A DNA stretch of 10,694 bases from Dehalococcoidales bacterium (GTDB lineage: Bacteria; Chloroflexota; Dehalococcoidia; Dehalococcoidales; UBA5760): the NCBI GenBank assembly GCA_028717305.1, contig JAQUOC010000045.1, positions 1 through 10,694 on the forward strand, read 5' to 3'. The notes under the pieces were generated by a model that saw only the letters and a program-made list of their open reading frames with translations, ran no database searches and was not told where the DNA came from. Made by a program: the position numbers and the translations under genes. Below are positions 5,676-10,694 of the stretch, one piece after another. The first letter of the stretch is position 1. Each line of letters opens with the position of its first letter.

Positions 5676-5945
5676 TCAGACAAGCTCGACTATGGTAACC
5701 CCGGCGCCTCCCTCTCCGTACCCGCCGGGCCGGTAGGATTTGACCAGGGGGTGCCGGGCAAGGTGTCTCCTGGCTACCTGGCGTATCGTTCCGCTGCCCT
5801 TGCCGTGGATTACCCTGACCCGGTACAGACCGGCCAGCATCGCGTCGTTGAGGTATTGGTCCAGCTTGATCAGCGCCTCGTCGACGGTAAGGTGGCGCAG
5901 GCGCACCTCGTCGGTTACCGGTTCTATTGGTTTATTCCTGTCCAT
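5676..5945 (-). CDS. Stand-alone Smr-domain protein
   Basis: All 89 residues are one Smr domain, the same fold as the C-terminus of MutS2. The core HGKGSGTIR motif is at 47-55, PLVKSYRPG at 66-74 and the closing GEGGAGVTIVEL at 77-88. The usual LDxRG/LDLHG motif at the domain start is replaced by VRLRHLT (15-20), so the acidic residue linked to nuclease activity in Smr proteins is missing. Binding to DNA or RNA is more likely than cutting. The frame stays open upstream of the ATG, but the upstream residues (SARISPGDTNNQP) do not look like the MutS2 linker, so this is not a split MutS2. A GGGGGAT lies rather far (15 bases) before the ATG. It is followed by tRNA-His. Confidence 0.9.
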   Translation of the reverse strand: MDRNKPIEPVTDEVRLRHLTVDEALIKLDQYLNDAMLAGLYRVRVIHGKGSGTIRQVARRHLARHPLVKSYRPGGYGEGGAGVTIVELV

Positions 5946-5973
5946 CGGCTGATTGTTGGTATCCCCCGGGCTA

Positions 5974-5982
5974 ATTCTAGCA
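5974..5982 (-). promoter_or_regulatory. Possible extended -10 promoter for the Smr gene
   Basis: Minus strand TGCTAGAAT: TAGAAT (5974-5979) with the TGn element, and a poor -35 (TTATCT at a 17-base spacing). The leader would be about 20 nt, starting just before the GGGGGAT site. Confidence 0.4.
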
Positions 5983-6052
5983 CTGCGGGTTGTCTTAGAT
6001 AAAGCGCATCTTTCCCGGCGGTAAATGAGTCGGAGTGCCCTGGACTCTGTGG

Positions 6053-7270
6053 CTACTTCAGGCTGTCGGTCAGGTCCTGGCGGCCGGTTATTGCGGCGGC
6101 TTTGTCCAGGAAGTCCTTTATTGAGCTGCTTTGCTCTCTCAGCTTTCTCACTTCGGCCCCTATCGGGTCGATTGAGGTCGGGCTGTCGGCATAGGCTCCG
6201 TGAAAGGCGAAGTAGGCCTGGTTCAGCTTCCTGATGTGATAGCCCATGGCGGCAAGATACTGCCGTTTCTCTTCCATAAACTCTTCCGCCGGCTCTATTT
6301 CTCCCCGGCTCAGGTACTGGTCGACGGTCCTCCTGATCTCCCTCATCTCCCGGTTAAAGTCGAACCCCGCCTCGTCGGGCGGGCTCTGGCCGCCGTTTTC
6401 GCCGACCCGGGCGTAGTATTTCCGGTACACGATAGCTCCGATTTCCTTGCTCGTCATACTGGCTACCGTCTCGTTGATGGTGGCGATTTCGTAGTTCGGG
6501 GCAAGCCCGGTCAGGTCCAGGGTGTACAGGATTCCCAGCGGCTTGAAGAACAGGTACTGGTGCAGCCATTCCTCGGTGGCGGCATCGATGGTAAAGCTCA
6601 GGCTCGCTTCGTTGGTGACAAAGCTGGGGTAGGTCGAACCCAGGCCGCCGAGCTCAACCACCAGTGCCGAGACCCCTAGTTCAGCGGCCGTTTCCTCGAT
6701 AGCCTCCATCTCCGCAACGGTGAGGTCCTGGCTGAGCAGAATCTCCCTGATGGTCTCGATCCTGTCCCGGGGCGAAATCACCAGCATGTGCGGCGGCCTC
6801 TCCAGGCTGAAATTGAGCGGGGGAAAGTTGATGCTCAGGCCGGTCAGAGGGTTGAAGATGCCCTCTTCGGCCAGGACTGCCTTGATCTGCTTTTCGATTA
6901 TCCTCTCCACGGTATTCTCCAGGCCCAGCTTGCTCTTCTTGAGCAGGGTAAGCTCACCCTTCAGCAGGGCTAAGTCGCCCTGCCTGGTACCGCTTTCTAC
7001 GGCCCGGATTTCCCTCTCCAGCCCGTTGATCAGACTGACCGTGTCGAAATACTCGAACACCTTATCGGTTTCATCGGGGCTGTCGAACCAGCTTCTGGCC
7101 CACTGAACCGTTTCCCCGGGTGCCGTCCGGCACTCCCAGGCCACAACACTGAAGCCGTACGGCCTGGCGATTGAATCCAGCCGGTCGTCGAGACTCTGGC
7201 TGGTACCGCAGCCGGTGATGCACCACCCGGCCAGCAGCAGGCCTGTGATCAGAATCAGCTTTGCTTTCAC
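6053..7270 (-). CDS. Predicted lipoprotein of unknown function, 405 aa
   Basis: The N-terminus (MKAKLILITGLLLAGWCITGC) is a lipoprotein signal peptide with lipobox I-T-G-C, so the mature protein would start at lipid-modified Cys21; a second Cys at 17 is less well placed. The rest is soluble: charged helices at about 60-140 (LINGLEREIRAVESG, LALLKGELTLLKKS) that look coiled-coil forming, a middle mixed region ending in TINETVASMTSKEIGAIVYRKYY at about 265-287, and another helical end. No metal-binding HExxH or other catalytic signature is seen. The start codon is GTG at 7270. A weak AGGGGG sits about 15 bases upstream, inside a CCCC/GGGG hairpin (7285-7298) that could limit translation. It lies in the same direction as the thymidylate synthase (102-base gap) and the Smr gene. 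I do not recognise the family. Confidence 0.8.
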   Translation of the reverse strand: MKAKLILITGLLLAGWCITGCGTSQSLDDRLDSIARPYGFSVVAWECRTAPGETVQWARSWFDSPDETDKVFEYFDTVSLINGLEREIRAVESGTRQGDLALLKGELTLLKKSKLGLENTVERIIEKQIKAVLAEEGIFNPLTGLSINFPPLNFSLERPPHMLVISPRDRIETIREILLSQDLTVAEMEAIEETAAELGVSALVVELGGLGSTYPSFVTNEASLSFTIDAATEEWLHQYLFFKPLGILYTLDLTGLAPNYEIATINETVASMTSKEIGAIVYRKYYARVGENGGQSPPDEAGFDFNREMREIRRTVDQYLSRGEIEPAEEFMEEKRQYLAAMGYHIRKLNQAYFAFHGAYADSPTSIDPIGAEVRKLREQSSSIKDFLDKAAAITGRQDLTDSLK

Positions 7271-7372
7271 TTTGTTCTTTATGCCCCCTGTTGCGGGGAG
7301 TGTGGATGGGATTGGAACAGGTTTAAGATTATCAGTCTGGCGAAGGGCAGGAAATGCGGGTATCCTTGCTGT

Positions 7373-8020
7373 CTATTCCAGTCTCGCTGCGGTTCGGGCC
7401 AGCTCCCAGGAGTACTCGTAGAGATGCATTCCCTTGCTGATGGCGATAATCTCACCGTCTTCAACGCCTATTTCTCCGGCCATGTATTCCTTGAGAAGCT
7501 GCATCGCGGCCAGGTTGGAGGGAAAGCCGGCCCACAGGTCCCAGGAGCGGAAGTAGACGATAAAGTTGAGTCTGTTGTTTAAGATTCTGGTATCTATCGA
7601 CCTCAGGCAGGGCGGGTCGGGCAGGAAGATGGACTGGGCGTCGCCTACCGTCATAAAGGCCTGGTTGGTATTATAGCCGTCTTCCTTATACATCCGGATC
7701 ACTTCTTCGATCTGCTTCTCCAGGTACTGGCCGTAGGTATACTGTTCTCCCTCGGCTCTGTGGGCGGTCATCAGGTAGGGGAGATAGCTCTCGATGTAGT
7801 CCATCGTGGTCGGCGGGGGTACTCCCTGGGGGACGTCGGGGGTCAGCGGCTTTATGCCGGGGCACTTGATCTGTACCATCACAAATTCGAGCTCTTTCCG
7901 GCGTTCGTTGGTGTAGCTGCCCCGCTCGATCGTGTATTCCCGGCCGTTGGCCAGGACCTCGCGTAAGCAGAGGAACCATGCCTCGGAAAGGTCTCTGGCT
8001 TCGATTGATGAGATTTTCAT
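7373..8020 (-). CDS. Archaeal-type thymidylate synthase
   Basis: The product has 215 residues, shorter than E. coli-type ThyA (about 264) and like the archaeal branch of the thymidylate synthase fold. It would methylate dUMP to dTMP with a methylene-folate. Visible active-site parts are the PPCLR motif with nucleophile Cys138, YFRSWDLWAGFPSN at 156-169 (matching the RSxDxxxGxPxN block, with Asp161 and Asn169), and KGMHLYEYSWE at 197-206 with H199-x-Y201 as in the usual SHxY-type block. YTYGQYL at 94-100 and the RGSYTNERRKE stretch at 33-43 also fit the archaeal form. The ATG at 8020 has AAAGGGTT upstream. It has its own promoter with a palindrome over the -35 box. It may be the cell's main thymidylate source; no ThyX is in the window. 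Confidence 0.9.
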   Translation of the reverse strand: MKISSIEARDLSEAWFLCLREVLANGREYTIERGSYTNERRKELEFVMVQIKCPGIKPLTPDVPQGVPPPTTMDYIESYLPYLMTAHRAEGEQYTYGQYLEKQIEEVIRMYKEDGYNTNQAFMTVGDAQSIFLPDPPCLRSIDTRILNNRLNFIVYFRSWDLWAGFPSNLAAMQLLKEYMAGEIGVEDGEIIAISKGMHLYEYSWELARTAARLE

Positions 8021-8051
8021 TGGTTAACCCTTTCAGCTTGCGGGTGATAAC

Positions 8052-8080
8052 ATTATAGCTGAAATCGGCGGCATGCTCAA
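8052..8080 (-). promoter_or_regulatory. Promoter of the thymidylate synthase gene
   Basis: Minus strand: TTGAGC (8075-8080), a 17-base spacer and perfect TATAAT (8052-8057), about 31 bases before the ATG. The 13-base palindrome TGCTCA-A-TGAGCA (8074-8086) covers the -35 box and is a candidate operator. Confidence 0.65.
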
Positions 8081-8109
8081 TGAGCAGTAATCCGGGAAAG
8101 GTGACGGAG

Positions 8110-8811
8110 CTATCGTTTTTTGAAGAGGTTCAGGAACCTGTCTTCGTAGTCCTCGAACAGGCCCCAGCGGTCGAGCTCGTCTTTCAGCTCGCGCGGTTCG
8201 CATTCACCGGCGCGGGTCATTCTGAATAGCTCTTCAATCTTGACCCTGGCGTCGACCGGGATGCCGCCGGAATCGATATTGAGGAGCCCCCTGGCCCCCA
8301 TCTGCCGGATGTTGTTCTGCACCGAGCTTCCGGTGATCTCATAGATGAACCGCATCAGTGAGACGTCCCAGAGTTCGTCCTCGCCCTTGATGATGGAGGT
8401 GAGCGGTTCGCCGCGCTGGTCGATCTCGGCATTCAGCCGGTCCACCACTGCGGGCAGGCCGTCGGATACGATGTTGAGCTCTTTGGGCTCGTTGCGGTAG
8501 CTGTAGAACAGGCCGGCGACATTGGGGCCGTGTTTGCTGGTCAGCATCTCGAAGTATCTTCTTGCCTCGGAGCTGAACCCTTCCAGACGGGAGAGATAGT
8601 AGGGGGTGACTACCTTCGGCCTCTGGGCGATGACCCTGCCTTCCCTGATTACGGTCTCGCTGGCGTTATCCACCAGGTCCTTGTAGACCGGTTCGGTGAT
8701 CAGGTAGTAGTAGATGTTGGTCGTGCCGAAAGTGGCCAGGCTCTGCTTCGGCGGCCTCAATATCTCGGTATGTTCGACTGCCTCTCGAATTCTCTCGTCG
8801 TTCAGGTCCAT
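8110..8811 (-). CDS. Conserved-looking hypothetical protein, 233 aa
   Basis: I do not recognise a named family. The protein is soluble and highly charged. The first third contains RPPKQSLATFGTTNIYYYLITEPVY and RPKVVTPYYLSRLEGFSSEARRYFE; the middle contains GLFYSYRNEPKELNIVS and NAEIDQRGEPLTSIIKG; and the end contains RELKDELDRWGLFEDYEDRFLNLF. A mostly helical fold is likely. The start is well placed: GAGAGGCGAG lies before the ATG and overlaps the TGA of the upstream gene (gap 16 bases), so the two genes are very likely co-transcribed and translationally coupled. My recollection is that similar proteins occur in Dehalococcoidia, which I cannot verify here. Its placement before the thymidylate synthase gene may not reflect a shared role, because a separate promoter lies between them. 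Confidence 0.8.
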   Translation of the reverse strand: MDLNDERIREAVEHTEILRPPKQSLATFGTTNIYYYLITEPVYKDLVDNASETVIREGRVIAQRPKVVTPYYLSRLEGFSSEARRYFEMLTSKHGPNVAGLFYSYRNEPKELNIVSDGLPAVVDRLNAEIDQRGEPLTSIIKGEDELWDVSLMRFIYEITGSSVQNNIRQMGARGLLNIDSGGIPVDARVKIEELFRMTRAGECEPRELKDELDRWGLFEDYEDRFLNLFKKR

Positions 8812-8827
8812 ATTCAGTACTCGCCTC

Positions 8828-9418
8828 TCATGATACGGCTTTGAGCTCCTGCCTTAGCTCGTCCAGCAGCTTGAGGTACTCCGAGTTGAGCTGTGTCAGT
8901 ATCCGCCGCCATTCGGTCTGGAACTGGGGCTGCTTCTCCACATCGATCTTGAGACCGGCCACCGAGCCCAGCTGTTGCTTGAGCGCCTGCCTGACCTGCG
9001 CTTCGAAATCGGTCTTCAGCGACAGATAGGCCTGTTTTCTCTGCTGCTCCCCCATGTTCTGGTAGTGTTCGAAGATATGCCTGATCTTGCTGTAGATGTT
9101 TTCCAGGCCGACCCGGTCTTTCTTTACCGTCTTCAGGCCGTCCATCGCCCGCTTGTTCTTTTGCTTCAGCAGGTCGTTGTCGGGCAGGTTGATGTTCCTG
9201 ATCAGGGTATCGTTGAGCCCCTCCAGAATATATTCTTTTTGCTTTTCGTCGTACTTGCCCAGCTCGGGTATCAGGCTACAGTCTCCCTCGAGATACCTTG
9301 CGGCCAGCTTGGCCCCCTCGGGGACGTATTTCCATCTCAGGCGCTCTTCTTCGGTTATCTCATCGAGCTGCGCCAGCTTTTCCATTGCTATTTCGCGGGC
9401 ACTCTTTATCTCACCCAT
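8828..9418 (-). CDS. Helical hypothetical protein, 196 aa (MGEIKSAxEIA-type)
   Basis: The protein starts MGEIKSAREIAMEKLAQLDEI, an opening I associate with a family of uncharacterised bacterial proteins of similar size; this is from memory. Nearly the whole chain is predicted helical by eye, with long charged heptad-like segments at about 12-60 and 125-195 (EQQRKQAYLSLKTDFEAQVRQAL, LNSEYLKLLDELRQELK), suggesting a coiled-coil or helical-bundle scaffold. There is no signal peptide and no Trp/Cys-rich motif. The start is supported by GGAG at 9425-9428, six bases before the ATG. It is the first gene of a two-gene unit with the hypothetical gene ending at 8110. It is transcribed from an extended -10 promoter that is divergent from the archease-RtcB promoter. 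Function unknown. Confidence 0.8.
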   Translation of the reverse strand: MGEIKSAREIAMEKLAQLDEITEEERLRWKYVPEGAKLAARYLEGDCSLIPELGKYDEKQKEYILEGLNDTLIRNINLPDNDLLKQKNKRAMDGLKTVKKDRVGLENIYSKIRHIFEHYQNMGEQQRKQAYLSLKTDFEAQVRQALKQQLGSVAGLKIDVEKQPQFQTEWRRILTQLNSEYLKLLDELRQELKAVS

Positions 9419-9454
9419 CTCACTCTCCGGCGGTTATGTTTGTCTACACCTAAA

Positions 9455-9463
9455 ATTATATCA
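9455..9463 (-). promoter_or_regulatory. Extended -10 promoter of the leftward two-gene unit
   Basis: Minus strand TGATATAAT: perfect TATAAT at 9455-9460 with TGn at 9461-9463 and a weak TTTAAG at a 17-base spacing. The leader would be about 30 nt. Confidence 0.6.
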
Positions 9464-9497
9464 AATCTGAGGGAAAGCTTAAATTGCCGCTCCCGGT

Positions 9498-9525
9498 TTG
9501 TGGGTGCTCCCGGCGGTGATATAAT
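9498..9525 (+). promoter_or_regulatory. Promoter of the archease-RtcB operon
   Basis: TTGTGG (9498-9503), a 16-base spacer and TATAAT (9520-9525) preceded by TGA (9517-9519), again giving TGATATAAT. Transcription would start near 9532, leaving a leader of only about 15 nt that begins almost at the GGGAG ribosome-binding site. Confidence 0.65.
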
Positions 9526-9546
9526 CTAAGTACGGGAGTATGGATA

Positions 9547-9966
9547 TTGGTGCAAAAGGACTTTGAGATTATCGACCATACCGCCGATGTCGGCATTGTT
9601 GCCTACGGCGGTGATATCGGCCAGGCTTTTGGCAACGCGGCGCTGGCTCTGTTCAGCCTGATAACCGATCTTGATTCCGTGGCCGAGGTCGTCTGCCGGG
9701 ACACGGAGCTCAGCGCGGTTGATGAAGAAAGCCTGCTGGTGGCGTGGCTGAATGAGCTTATTTATCTGTTCGATACCGAGCACATCGTTTTCCGGCGCTT
9801 TGATGTTGCCGTGCTGCCCGGCGTGGTCCTCAGGGCGCGGAGCTACGGTGAAAAGGTGGACGGCTCGAGGCACCGGCTGAAGACGGGGGTCAAGGCAGCC
9901 ACCTACCATATGCTGAGGGTCGAGCAGGACAACGGCTGCCGGGTACGGGTAATACTCGACATTTAA
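9547..9966 (+). CDS. Archease, RtcB activator
   Basis: The product has 139 residues, the usual archease size. It shows the signature FEIIDHTADVGI near the start (residues 6-17), the LVAWLNELIYLFDTE helix at 63-77, the VDGSRHRLKTGVKAATYH block at 104-121 and the ending RVRVILDI with the conserved final Asp. In known systems archease speeds guanylylation of RtcB and allows many rounds of ligation. The start is TTG at 9547 or GTG at 9550; GGGAG at 9534-9538 is eight bases from the first, so I favour TTG, but the difference is one residue. The stop overlaps the ribosome-binding site of rtcB, 12 bases before its ATG, so the two are an operon. Confidence 0.93.
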   Translation: MVQKDFEIIDHTADVGIVAYGGDIGQAFGNAALALFSLITDLDSVAEVVCRDTELSAVDEESLLVAWLNELIYLFDTEHIVFRRFDVAVLPGVVLRARSYGEKVDGSRHRLKTGVKAATYHMLRVEQDNGCRVRVILDI

Positions 9967-9978
9967 GGGGGTGCAGTT

Positions 9979-10694
9979 ATGGTATCACCCTGGAGAGAAG
10001 CGGTAAACAGAATCGACGACTATCGCTGGGAAATCCCGACGGGTTATAAGCCGGGTATGCTGGTGCCCGGTCTGGTTTATGCCAGTGAAGCCATGCTCGA
10101 CCACATCTGGCATGAGCAGGCTTTCGAGCAGGTGGCCAATGTGGCTTTCCTGCCCGGTATCGTCGGCTACTCGCTGGCGATGCCGGATATCCATTGGGGG
10201 TACGGCTTTCCGATCGGCGGCGTCGCTGCCACCAGGGTCAGCGACGGGGTGATATCACCCGGCGGCGTCGGCTTCGATATCAACTGCGGCGTCAGGCTTT
10301 TGCGGACCAATCTTACCGCGGCAGAGGTCAGGCCCCGGATCGAGCGGTTGGTAGGCGACCTTTTTACCAGTGTGCCCTCGGGACTCGGTTCGGAAGGAAA
10401 GATCAGGGTGAGTGAAAAAGAGCTGGACCAGGTGCTGGTAAAGGGCAGCCGGTGGGCGCTGGAGAGAGGTTATGGCAACGCTGCTGACGTGGTCGTTACT
10501 GAAGAGACGGGTTGTATCAGGGGGGCTGACCCGGATAAGGTAAGCGGTAAGGCTAAGAAGCGGGGCATACCGCAGCTGGGGACGCTGGGTTCGGGCAATC
10601 ACTTTCTGGAGGTGGAGGCGGTGGATGAAATCTACGACCGGGTGGCGGCCGGAGCGATGGGCATAGCCGATGTGGGGCAGGTGGTGGTGATGAT
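9979..10694 (+). CDS. rtcB: RtcB RNA ligase (3'-phosphate type), partial
   Basis: The first 238 codons are present; the C-terminal half runs off the right edge. RtcB joins RNA 2',3'-cyclic phosphate or 3'-phosphate ends to 5'-OH ends with GTP and Mn2+, in tRNA splicing and RNA repair. Seen here are MPDIHWGYGFPIGGVAA at 68-84, the GVISPGGVGFDINCGVRL block at 90-107 with Mn ligands D100 and C103, and GTLGSGNHFLEV at 201-212 with ligand H208. The later His ligands and the GMP-accepting His are outside the window. No intein interrupts the visible part. The start ATG at 9979 has a strong AAGGGGGTG (9965-9973) that overlaps the archease stop codon, pointing to coupled translation. Confidence 0.97.
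   Translation, partial: MVSPWREAVNRIDDYRWEIPTGYKPGMLVPGLVYASEAMLDHIWHEQAFEQVANVAFLPGIVGYSLAMPDIHWGYGFPIGGVAATRVSDGVISPGGVGFDINCGVRLLRTNLTAAEVRPRIERLVGDLFTSVPSGLGSEGKIRVSEKELDQVLVKGSRWALERGYGNAADVVVTEETGCIRGADPDKVSGKAKKRGIPQLGTLGSGNHFLEVEAVDEIYDRVAAGAMGIADVGQVVVM

Noticed and set aside
5676..6050. Truncated MutS2
   Set aside because: The open frame upstream of the Smr ATG has no MutS2 linker or coiled-coil residues, so a stand-alone Smr gene fits better.
8975..9529. Forward ORF of 184 codons opposite the helical protein gene
   Set aside because: It is a frame shadow of the 8828-9418 gene, which has a good ribosome-binding site and promoter.
1..10694. CRISPR array, insertion sequence or rRNA
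   Set aside because: No regularly spaced repeats, transposase motifs or rRNA-like sequence were found on either strand.

Overview
The window looks like chromosomal DNA from an anaerobic member of the Chloroflexota, most likely class Dehalococcoidia. This is an inference from the combination of an archaeal-type thymidylate synthase, an archease-RtcB pair, a stand-alone Smr protein, a large secreted Asp-box protein and several lineage-type hypothetical genes. It cannot be confirmed without a search.

Left part (1-2149): the 5' 561 codons of a large secreted protein with BNR/Asp-box-like repeats run on the minus strand and off the left edge. A TGATATAAT extended -10 box lies about 220 bases upstream, so the mRNA probably has a leader of roughly 210 nt. 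That leader has alternative hairpins and a strong Shine-Dalgarno sequence facing an unusual AUA codon. Next to it lies an 85-nt nested inverted repeat of unknown function.

Middle (2150-4632): a visibly AT-richer patch of unrelated single genes. It holds an Mrr-N/PD-(D/E)XK-like nuclease, a divergent orphan gene, the decayed C-terminal end of a metallo-beta-lactamase-fold hydrolase, and a GNAT acetyltransferase whose -10 box is covered by a perfect palindrome. It reads as a small accessory island with decay.

Right part (4633-9418, all minus strand): a hypothetical gene, tRNA-His(GTG) with its own promoter and a rho-independent terminator, a stand-alone Smr-domain protein, a lipoprotein, an archaeal-type thymidylate synthase with its own promoter and a palindrome over the -35 box, and a two-gene unit of hypothetical proteins.

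Right edge (9419-10694): a divergent intergenic region carries an extended -10 promoter on each strand. The rightward one drives archease and RtcB (cut by the window edge), a two-gene operon for 3'-phosphate RNA ligation. No CRISPR array, insertion sequence, rRNA or replication origin was seen.
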